Assembly (NCBI GenBank): GCA_902777125.1
Contig: CACYSQ010000006.1
Location: forward strand, 142,129-206,128
Origin: Ruminococcus flavefaciens
Lineage (GTDB): Bacteria; Bacillota; Clostridia; Oscillospirales; Ruminococcaceae
Length of the DNA stretch: 64,000 bases
Direction of reading: 5' to 3'
Within the stretch, counting starts at the first letter, position 1, and each line of letters opens with the position of its first letter. The position numbers were made by a program, and so were the translations under genes. Under the pieces are notes generated by a model. That model saw only the letters and a list, made by a program, of their open reading frames with translations, was not told the DNA's origin and did not search any database. Shown piece after piece: positions 43,135 through 50,485 of this stretch.

Positions 43135-44226
43135 ATGTCACAGAAAAAACTAAGCAAAGCCAAGAGCATCAGGCGTACAAAGCGGCTTACCGAGCTTGCA
43201 GTATGCGCTGTACTGCTCGTTACAGGCGCCTACCTCGTGAAAGGCGCTTTTGACAATAGCAAGAAGATCGGCGAGACCGATACCGCGATCCAGACCGAAA
43301 CGGTCCCGGATATCACAGAGCCCGTTACCGAGCCCGCTGACCCTAACCGCATCATCTATTCGAGCAGTCAGGTCAGGACAAAGGACAAGTTCCGCGGCGA
43401 CCTTATCCTCGTCAACAGCGACCACCAGTACTATACCAGCGGCGAGGAAGACCTCGTCAGCATTCTCGAACAGAACTACGCAAGCGATATTTCCTATTTC
43501 GGCACGGTGGATATGACCTATACTATCCTCCGTCCGGTCTATGAAAATATGGTGAAGATGATAGGCGATTTCTACGAGAAATACCACAACGACAGCCTTA
43601 TAATCTACGGCTCCTACCGTACCACCGATTTCCAGAGACAGCTCTATGAGGCCGACCTTGCTGCTACAGGCAATGAGGAGTCCACAAGGGTCGCAAAGCC
43701 CGGCTTCAGCGAGCACGAATCCGGCTACGCCTTCGATTTCTCGACGGTTCCGGACTATGACTACGACGGAACGGGCGATTATGCGTGGTTCACGGAAAAC
43801 AGCTACAAATACGGCTTTATCCTCCGCTATCCCGAGAGCAAGGAGAGCATAACCAAGATACAGTATGAGCCGTGGCATTTCCGGTATGTCGGCTATCCCC
43901 ACGCCTACTACATGACCAAGAACAGCCTTTGCATGGAGGAATACATGAAGCTCATCGAGGAGCACCCCTATTCGGGCGAGCACCTCGAATTCACAGCCGA
44001 TGACGGTCAGACCTACGAGGTATACTTTGTAGCGTCGGACGACAGTGCCGAGAACACGGACGTTCCTGTTCCGAGCGGACTGGAGTATACCGTTTCGGGC
44101 AATAACTACAGCGGATTTGTGGTAACAGCGAAGAAGAACGCAGCCGGAAATCAGCCTGCGGCAACCACCACTAACACAACGGCTGCCCCGACTGAAACGA
44201 CCACAGAAGCACAGCCAGCGGAATAA
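43135..44226 (+). CDS. D-alanyl-D-alanine carboxypeptidase, VanY/M15B type
   Basis: 363 aa. An N-terminal membrane anchor (ELAVCAVLLVTGAYLVKGAF) is followed by an acidic/Thr-rich linker and an M15B peptidase domain. Zinc ligands: His in SEHESGYAFDF with the Asp two residues after Tyr-Ala, and His in EPWHFRYVG; the substrate-binding GSYRTTDFQRQLYE precedes. It trims the terminal D-Ala of peptidoglycan stem peptides at the outer membrane face. A Thr-rich tail follows a small C-terminal domain. Single gene. Confidence 0.92.
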   Translation: MSQKKLSKAKSIRRTKRLTELAVCAVLLVTGAYLVKGAFDNSKKIGETDTAIQTETVPDITEPVTEPADPNRIIYSSSQVRTKDKFRGDLILVNSDHQYYTSGEEDLVSILEQNYASDISYFGTVDMTYTILRPVYENMVKMIGDFYEKYHNDSLIIYGSYRTTDFQRQLYEADLAATGNEESTRVAKPGFSEHESGYAFDFSTVPDYDYDGTGDYAWFTENSYKYGFILRYPESKESITKIQYEPWHFRYVGYPHAYYMTKNSLCMEEYMKLIEEHPYSGEHLEFTADDGQTYEVYFVASDDSAENTDVPVPSGLEYTVSGNNYSGFVVTAKKNAAGNQPAATTTNTTAAPTETTTEAQPAE

Positions 44227-44231
44227 AAAAT

Positions 44232-44304
44232 AATGGGATTTTCAAGGGATATCAGTTATTGTCCGGACTCCGCTAAAAGGAGGACCTCCCTTTAGAATCC
44301 CATT
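44232..44304. repeat. Inverted repeat in the activase leader
   Basis: AATGGGATTTTCAAGGG (44232-44248) pairs imperfectly with CCCTTTAGAATCCCATT (44288-44304), enclosing a GTCC/GGAC mini-hairpin. No U-run follows, so it is not an obvious terminator of the carboxypeptidase gene. Confidence 0.55.
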
Positions 44305-44437
44305 CATGATTGCCGCCCGTTTATTACGGAACGGCAGCAGTGCGGCTGCCCTTTCCGAATACATTGCCGGTTCTGCTCCGGCTAAAGACATCTCGTCCGT
44401 ATACGCGGACATATTTATCATTCTCTGAGGTGAAAAA

Positions 44438-47395
44438 ATGGCAAGTAAACTCTCACTCGGCATTGACGTTGGCTCGACTACCGTCAAGACCGTCATTACC
44501 GATACCGACGGAAATATCCTTTATTCCAAATACCAGCGCCACCTTTCAAAGGTCAAGGAGACCGTTACCGACCAGCTCAAACTCATTCGCGCCGATTACC
44601 CCAATGAGACCTTCAATGCCTGTATAACCGGCTCGGCAGGTCTCGGCCTTGCGAATTCCTCCGGCGTTTCGTTCGTTCAGGAGGTACACGCGGCTTTTCT
44701 TGCGGTAAAGAAGTCCTATCCGGACGCCGATGCTGTTATCGAGCTCGGCGGTGAGGACGCAAAGATAATCTTCCTCACAGGCGGAGTTGAGCAGCGTATG
44801 AACGGCTCATGTGCCGGAGGTACGGGCGCTTTCATCGACCAGATGGCTACACTTCTCGGCATTACCGCCGATGAGCTCGATGAGCTCTCACTCCGCGCAC
44901 AGAAGGTCTACCCTATCGCATCACGCTGCGGAGTTTTTGCCAAGTCCGATATCCAGCCCCTCCTCAATCAGGGCGCAAGGCGTGAGGACATTGCCGCGAG
45001 CATCTTTCAGGCTGTTGTAGACCAGACCGTTTCCGGTCTTGCTCAGGGACGCTCTATCGAGGGAAAGGTACTCTTTCTCGGCGGACCGCTGTTCTTCCTG
45101 AAGGGTCTGAGAAAGGCTTTCGTGAACACCCTCGGTCTCGATGATGAACACGCACTGTTCCCGGACGCAGCTCCGGTTTTCGTGTCATACGGCTGCTCTC
45201 TCTATGCGGCGACCTCCGCGGACAGCTATGACATCGACGACCTTATCGAAAAAATATCCAAGGCTAAGGCATCCGACAATATCGTTACCGGCGAGCCTCT
45301 TTTCCGTTCACAGGCTGAGTACGACGAATTCATCAGCCGCCACAAGAAATTCGACCTCGGATATGCCGATATCCGTACATATGAGGGCGATGCCTACCTC
45401 GGCATAGACGCCGGCTCGACGACCACGAAGCTGGTCCTCATAACGGACGACGGACGCATTCTCTACCACTACTACTCGTCAAATCAGGGTCAGCCCCTCG
45501 ACAAGATATCCGAACAGCTCAGGCAGATATACTCCGTTATGAATCCCGGCATCACCATAAGGGGCTCGGCTGTAACAGGCTACGGCGAGGACCTCATAAA
45601 AGCCGGTCTTTCCGTGGATCACGGCATCGTCGAGACCGTTGCACACTTCAAGGCAGCCGCTTATTTCTGTCCGGACGTTGACTTCATCATCGACATCGGC
45701 GGTCAGGATATCAAGTGCTTCAAGATAAAGAACAAGAGCATCGACAGCATCATGCTCAACGAGGCTTGTTCCTCGGGCTGCGGCTCGTTCATACAGACCT
45801 TCGCAATGGCACTCGGCTACGATATCGCGGAATTCTCCCAGCTCGGACTTTTCGCGGAGCACCCGGTCGACCTCGGCTCGCGCTGCACCGTTTTCATGAA
45901 CAGCTCCGTCAAGCAGGCTCAGAAGGACGGCGCTACCGTTGAGGACATTTCCGCCGGTCTTTCGAGCTCTATCATCAAGAACGCCATATACAAGGTAATA
46001 CGCGCAAAATCGCCTGACGAGCTCGGAAAGAACATCGTCGTTCAGGGCGGTACCTTCCTCAATGACGCAGTTCTCCGTTCATTCGAGAAGGAAATGGGCA
46101 GAGACGTTATCCGTCCGGCTATTTCCGGACTTATGGGCGCATTCGGCTGTGCTCTCTACGCAAAGGAGAAGGCTTCCGGCGAGGCTTCATCGCTTATTTC
46201 CGCGGACGAGCTCGCCAACTTCAATTACACCTCCCGTTCGGCTAACTGCGGAGGCTGTACTGCACACTGTCAGCTCAACATCATCAACTTCGGAAAGGGC
46301 AGACGCTTCATCTCAGGAAACCGCTGCGAAAAGGGCGGCGGAGCTTCCGTAAAGAACAAGATACCCAACCTCTATGAGTACAAATATGACAGCATAATCA
46401 ACACCGTCAAGGAGCATCAGCCGAAGAAATACCGCGCTACAGTAGGGCTTCCGCTCGCACTGAGCTTCTATGAGCAGCTTCCGTTCTGGCATACGCTGTT
46501 CACCTCGCTCGGCTTCAGGACGATAGTTTCCGACGAGAGCTCAAGGGGAATGTACTATCTCGGTCAGCACACTATCCCCTCCGATACGGTCTGTTATCCG
46601 GCAAAGCTCACCCACGGTCATATCGAGAACCTCCTCGACAAGGGTGCGGACTTCATATTCTACCCCTGCATGAGCTACAATATCGACGAGGGCGGCAGCG
46701 ATAACCACTTCAACTGTCCGATAGTCGCGTATTATCCGGAGCTTCTGCTTGCGAACAATCCGCGTCTCAACGCGGGCAACTTCATTCACCCCTACATGGA
46801 CCTGAATATCCGCAAGAACGTGATAAACGTCATGACGAGGGTACTCTCAAAGTACAACGTCAAGGGCAGGATACCGGAGGCTGTTGAAAGGGCTTATGAG
46901 GCTATGGAACGCTTCCGCACTGAGATCGCGAACAAGGCGAGGGACATCATAGATCAGGCCCGTGCCGAAAAGCGGAACATCATCGTGCTTGCGGGACGTC
47001 CCTACCACATCGACAAGGAGATAAACCACGGCATACACAAGCTCGTTACCAGTCTCGGAATGGCTGTTATCACGGAGGACAGCGTTGCACAGCTCGCCCG
47101 TACTCCCAAGCTCGGGGTACTGAACCAGTGGACGTACCATTCGAGGCTCTACCGTGCGGCTCAGTACGTCACCACACAGCCTGATATGCAGCTGATACAG
47201 CTCGTATCGTTCGGCTGCGGCATTGATGCCGTCACCAGCGACGAGGTGAGAAATATCCTCGAAAGCAACGGAAAGCTCTACACACAGCTGAAAATTGACG
47301 AGATAAACAATCTCGGTGCTGCAAGGATAAGACTTCGCAGTCTTGTTGCCGCCATGGAGCAGCCGAAGGCTGCGCCCTCCACGGGTCGCCCCTGA
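44438..47395 (+). CDS. 2-hydroxyacyl-CoA dehydratase activase-like protein
   Basis: 985 aa with two BadF/HgdC-type ASKHA ATPase domains: GIDVGSTTVKTVI, then NGSCAGGTGAF and ASRCGVFAKSD (the cysteines of a dimer-bridging [4Fe-4S]); then GIDAGSTTTKLVLI, SSGCGSFIQTF and GSRCTVFMNSS. A Cys-rich linker (NCGGCTAHCQL) leads to a DUF2229-like C-terminal domain. Such proteins use ATP to fire an electron into a dehydratase; the substrate of this uncharacterised branch is unknown. In many clostridia the next protein is fused to the end of this one. The last residues appear altered by an insertion at 47374-47474. Confidence 0.9.
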   Translation: MASKLSLGIDVGSTTVKTVITDTDGNILYSKYQRHLSKVKETVTDQLKLIRADYPNETFNACITGSAGLGLANSSGVSFVQEVHAAFLAVKKSYPDADAVIELGGEDAKIIFLTGGVEQRMNGSCAGGTGAFIDQMATLLGITADELDELSLRAQKVYPIASRCGVFAKSDIQPLLNQGARREDIAASIFQAVVDQTVSGLAQGRSIEGKVLFLGGPLFFLKGLRKAFVNTLGLDDEHALFPDAAPVFVSYGCSLYAATSADSYDIDDLIEKISKAKASDNIVTGEPLFRSQAEYDEFISRHKKFDLGYADIRTYEGDAYLGIDAGSTTTKLVLITDDGRILYHYYSSNQGQPLDKISEQLRQIYSVMNPGITIRGSAVTGYGEDLIKAGLSVDHGIVETVAHFKAAAYFCPDVDFIIDIGGQDIKCFKIKNKSIDSIMLNEACSSGCGSFIQTFAMALGYDIAEFSQLGLFAEHPVDLGSRCTVFMNSSVKQAQKDGATVEDISAGLSSSIIKNAIYKVIRAKSPDELGKNIVVQGGTFLNDAVLRSFEKEMGRDVIRPAISGLMGAFGCALYAKEKASGEASSLISADELANFNYTSRSANCGGCTAHCQLNIINFGKGRRFISGNRCEKGGGASVKNKIPNLYEYKYDSIINTVKEHQPKKYRATVGLPLALSFYEQLPFWHTLFTSLGFRTIVSDESSRGMYYLGQHTIPSDTVCYPAKLTHGHIENLLDKGADFIFYPCMSYNIDEGGSDNHFNCPIVAYYPELLLANNPRLNAGNFIHPYMDLNIRKNVINVMTRVLSKYNVKGRIPEAVERAYEAMERFRTEIANKARDIIDQARAEKRNIIVLAGRPYHIDKEINHGIHKLVTSLGMAVITEDSVAQLARTPKLGVLNQWTYHSRLYRAAQYVTTQPDMQLIQLVSFGCGIDAVTSDEVRNILESNGKLYTQLKIDEINNLGAARIRLRSLVAAMEQPKAAPSTGRP

Positions 47396-47474
47396 GGGGC
47401 TTGCGTTCGTGTGTAAGGGTACGTCTGCTTTCGCACACGGCAGTTCACCTTGAACGTTAGTTTACTTTTTGAAT
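47374..47474. mobile_element. Small insertion at the end of the activase gene
   Basis: The 13-bp sequence AGCCGAAGGCTGC occurs at 47361-47373 and again at 47475-47487, flanking 101 bp. Removing the insert would give an ending ...EQPKAASSD-stop; with it the frame runs to ...KAAPSTGRP-stop. The insert contains CTTTCGCACACGGCAG, the complement of one end of the repeat family at 3703-4110. The direct repeats look like a target duplication, but since they contain a palindrome (GCAGCC/GGCTGC), slippage is possible. Confidence 0.55.
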
Positions 47475-47486
47475 AGCCGAAGGCTG

Positions 47487-47640
47487 CAAGTAGTGATTAG
47501 TTCTTAGTGATTAGTTATTAGTTGTGGTGTCCGCTGACGCGGACGGATTTGAATAATATCGCCGTCAGGCGATACATTAACTCTCAACTCTCCGCTTTCA
47601 ACTCTCAACTATGCACTATGAACTATGAACTTCTGAACTC
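47487..47640. repeat. MITE-like repeat between activase and dehydratase genes
   Basis: AGTGATTAGTTCTTAGTG-type left arm and CAACTATGCACTATGAACTA-type right arm, with GTCCGC/GCGGAC and ATCGCC/GGCGAT hairpins between. The inner half matches the copy at 34690 closely. Confidence 0.65.
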
Positions 47641-47657
47641 TCGATTGGAGGAAAAAA

Positions 47658-48887
47658 ATGTCTGAATACGTTAAATTCACAGAGGAAATGAAAAAGACTC
47701 ATACTATCCTTGTTCCGGATATGCTTCCGATCCATTTCCGTATGCTGTGCAAGATATTCTTAGCGGAGGGCTTCCGCATGGAGCTCCTCCAGAACGATTC
47801 CCGTGCCGTAGTTGACGAGGGACTGAAAAACGTCCACAATGACGCCTGCTATCCGGCTCTGCTCGTTATCGGACAGTTCATGGACGCCCTCAACAGCGGC
47901 AAGTACGACATCGACAAGACCGCACTCCTCATCACCCAGACCGGCGGCGGCTGCCGTGCCTCGAATTATATCCACCTTCTCAGAAAGGCTCTCGACAAAA
48001 AATATCCGCAGGTGCCTGTTGTATCGCTGAATTTCAGCGGTCTCGAAAAGGACAGCGCATTCCGCATAACACCTGCGATCTTCATAAAGCTGCTCCATGC
48101 CGTTCTCTACGGCGACCTCCTCATGACCTGCTATAACAAGTGCCGTGCCTACGAGGTCAACAAGGGCGACTCAAAGAAGATGCTCGACAAGTGGGAGAAC
48201 CGTCTCGGCAATATTTTCCGCAAAAAGGAGAGGAAGTATCTCCGCACAAAGAAGATATACCGTGATATCCTCAATGATTTCGCCACTATCGAGCTCAGCA
48301 GTGAGAAGAAGATAAAGGTCGGCATCGTGGGTGAGATCTACGTCAAGTATTCCCCGCTTGCCAACAATCACCTTGAGGACTTCCTCATCTCCGAGGGCTG
48401 CGAGCCGGTAGTTCCCTCGCTGCTCGAATTCGTCATGTACTGCGCTGCCGGTACCTTCAATGACGCCGTTATCTACGACAACCGCACAAAGGCTTCCGCC
48501 CTGTATAAGCTCGGTTACAAGGTCATATACTCAAAGCAGAAGGAGCTCATCAAGGTCATGAAGGAGCAGGGAAGCTTCGAGCCTCTCCACGATTTCGAGC
48601 ACCTCAGAAAGCTTGCCGACAAGTACATCAATCAGGGCGTAGTCATGGGCGAGGGCTGGCTCATTCCTGCTGAAATGGCAGCTCTTGCACAGTCCGGTGT
48701 TGAGAATATCATCTGCGCCCAGCCCTTTGGCTGTCTGCCGAACCATATCGTTGCAAAGGGAATGTCCCGTGCTATCAAGGAGGACAATCCCAATGCGAAC
48801 ATCGTCGCTATCGACTACGATCCCGGCGCTACAAGAGTTAATCAGGAAAACCGCATAAAGCTCATGCTTGCGAACGCGAGACTATGA
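47658..48887 (+). CDS. 2-hydroxyacyl-CoA dehydratase-like protein
   Basis: 409 aa, related to the HgdB/BadD-type dehydratase subunit. It has scattered Cys (C44?, VHNDACYPAL, TGGGCRAS, CYNKCRAYE, IICAQPFGCLPNH) that could hold an iron-sulfur cluster; NDACYPAL and QPFGCLPNH are typical of this family. It probably works with the activase just upstream, from which a repeat separates it. Its stop overlaps the start of psd by 4 bp. Reaction unknown; it is not the classic glutarate-pathway enzyme pair, which has two dehydratase subunits. Confidence 0.86.
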   Translation: MSEYVKFTEEMKKTHTILVPDMLPIHFRMLCKIFLAEGFRMELLQNDSRAVVDEGLKNVHNDACYPALLVIGQFMDALNSGKYDIDKTALLITQTGGGCRASNYIHLLRKALDKKYPQVPVVSLNFSGLEKDSAFRITPAIFIKLLHAVLYGDLLMTCYNKCRAYEVNKGDSKKMLDKWENRLGNIFRKKERKYLRTKKIYRDILNDFATIELSSEKKIKVGIVGEIYVKYSPLANNHLEDFLISEGCEPVVPSLLEFVMYCAAGTFNDAVIYDNRTKASALYKLGYKVIYSKQKELIKVMKEQGSFEPLHDFEHLRKLADKYINQGVVMGEGWLIPAEMAALAQSGVENIICAQPFGCLPNHIVAKGMSRAIKEDNPNANIVAIDYDPGATRVNQENRIKLMLANARL

Positions 48888-49747
48888 TACGAAACAGAAA
48901 AGGCGAGGTCATCGTCACGAACGAGGGTCAGAACCGGCTGCTGAAACGCCTCTACGGAACGTCCTGCGGACGCTTTCTACTGAAGCTGCTGACAGCTCCG
49001 TTCCTTTCAAGAACTGCCGGCGCATTCATGGACAGCCGTCCCTCAAAGCTCCTGATAAAGCCGTTTATCAGGCGCAGCGGCATTGATATGTCGCAGTTTG
49101 AGCAGAGGGATTTCCGGTCGTACAACGACTTCTTCACAAGAAAAGTCCTCCCGGGGAAGCGTCCCGTGGACATGACGCCGGAACATCTGATAAGTCCCTG
49201 CGATTCAAAGCTGACCGTTTACCCTATCGACAGAAAGAGCATCTTCCGGATAAAGGGCTCGCGCTACCGGATTTCCGACCTTCTCGGCAGCAGGGAACTC
49301 GCGGAGGGCTTCTGCGGAGGGCTCTGCCTGATATTCCGCCTCGAGGTCGATGATTACCACCGCTACTGCTACTTCGACAGCGGTACGAAAACGGATAACG
49401 TCTTTATTCCCGGCGAGCTCCACACGGTCAACCCTATCGCACTCGAAAAATACAATATCTATAAGCGGAACAGCCGCGAATATACCCTCATGGACACCGA
49501 TAATTTCGGAAGAGCCGCACAGATAGAGGTCGGCGCAATGATGGTCGGACGCATCTGCAACCGTGACGGTGCAGGCAGCATCGTCCGCGGCAGGGAAAAG
49601 GGAAAATTCGAGTTCGGCGGTTCAACGGTCGTCGTCCTCCTCGAAAAGGGGAGAGCGTCCATAGACGGCGATATACTGAGAAATTCCTCAGAGGGCATAG
49701 AAACTGCCGTGAAATACGGCGAGAAAATAGGCGAAGCCCTGAAATGA
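48884..49747 (+). CDS. psd: Phosphatidylserine decarboxylase
   Basis: Makes phosphatidylethanolamine from phosphatidylserine at the membrane. 287 aa. RSYNDFFTRKVLPGKRPVD and PCDSKLTVY near the N-terminus, catalytic VDDYHRYCYFDSG in the middle, and FEFGGSTVVVLLEKG at the C-terminus, where self-cleavage at the Gly-Ser bond generates the pyruvoyl group. It overlaps the dehydratase gene by 4 bp; the reason for this pairing is unknown. No pssA is in the window. Confidence 0.95.
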   Translation: MIRNRKGEVIVTNEGQNRLLKRLYGTSCGRFLLKLLTAPFLSRTAGAFMDSRPSKLLIKPFIRRSGIDMSQFEQRDFRSYNDFFTRKVLPGKRPVDMTPEHLISPCDSKLTVYPIDRKSIFRIKGSRYRISDLLGSRELAEGFCGGLCLIFRLEVDDYHRYCYFDSGTKTDNVFIPGELHTVNPIALEKYNIYKRNSREYTLMDTDNFGRAAQIEVGAMMVGRICNRDGAGSIVRGREKGKFEFGGSTVVVLLEKGRASIDGDILRNSSEGIETAVKYGEKIGEALK

Positions 49748-49766
49748 AATTACAGGAGGTATATGT

Positions 49767-50315
49767 ATGATATGTCCACACTGCGGAGCCTTGCTCCTTG
49801 ATAACGCGAAATACTGCGAATCCTGCGGAGGCTTGCAGCCCGACTACGAGCAGAGGATTAGAAATGCCGCGGAGAGAAACGCAGAGGCAGAGAGCGTCCA
49901 GCCCGCCGCAGAGCGTCCTCTTTTTGATGCTGCTGCCCAGGACAGCCCCTCCTATACCGGCTTCAAGAGCTCGGTAACGCTTTTTTTCAGAAATATCACG
50001 AATTTCAGCGGACGTTCAACGATACTCGAATTCTGGTACGGAGCACTGTTCTATCTGCTTGCGTCACTCGGTCTCAACCTCATCATTGATCCGATGGTAC
50101 CGCTGCTTTCAAGCCTGCTTTCGTGGGTGCTGCTGATACCGTTCATCGCACTGTCAGTACGCAGGCTCCACGACGTCGGCAGAGCCGGCTGGTGGGTACT
50201 TCTCATGCTCACCGGCATAGGCATGATACCGCTGCTTTGCTGGTACATGAAGCTCGGCGAACCCCAAACAAACCAGTGGGGCGAATCGGCTGAAACAATC
50301 GTCCGTCCTGCATAA
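49767..50315 (+). CDS. Zinc-ribbon DUF805 membrane protein
   Basis: 182 aa. N-terminal zinc ribbon (CPHCGALLLDNAKYCESCG), a ~50-residue polar linker, then a DUF805 membrane domain: FSGRSTILEFWYGALFY, helices through LLSSLLSWVLLIPFI, the signature VRRLHDVGRAGWW, and a last helix ending in NQWGES. AGGAGG precedes the ATG. 19 bp after psd, so likely in the same operon. Function of DUF805 proteins is unknown. Confidence 0.9.
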   Translation: MICPHCGALLLDNAKYCESCGGLQPDYEQRIRNAAERNAEAESVQPAAERPLFDAAAQDSPSYTGFKSSVTLFFRNITNFSGRSTILEFWYGALFYLLASLGLNLIIDPMVPLLSSLLSWVLLIPFIALSVRRLHDVGRAGWWVLLMLTGIGMIPLLCWYMKLGEPQTNQWGESAETIVRPA

Positions 50316-50320
50316 AAGCA

Positions 50321-50360
50321 CTATCCGCACTGCTCTTGACCTTTGCGGATAGTTGTTTTG
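50321..50360 (+). terminator. Terminator of the activase-psd operon
   Basis: CTATCCGCA pairs with TGCGGATAG (50344-50352) and a T-rich stretch follows. Confidence 0.8.
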
Positions 50361-50384
50361 TCCACTTTAGCTGTGCTTTTGGGG

Positions 50385-50414
50385 TTGACACGGGGGTGGT
50401 CGGCCGTGTATAAT
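50385..50414 (+). promoter_or_regulatory. Promoter of the dockerin glycosidase
   Basis: TTGACA - 18 bp - TATAAT, ~70 nt before the ATG. Confidence 0.88.
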
Positions 50415-50485
50415 TAATTTGGGATATTATTCGGTGAAATAAGCTGCTCCCCCTCTCACGGGAGCAGTTGATCGGAGGAATTGCT

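Noticed and set aside
43150-43983. 277-codon minus-strand ORF
   Set aside because: Antisense to the VanY-type carboxypeptidase gene, whose zinc-ligand motifs are intact.
44307-44429. 40-codon ORF just before the activase gene, stop overlapping its ribosome-binding site
   Set aside because: No ribosome-binding site before its ATG and no recognisable sequence; leader-peptide role is possible but unsupported.
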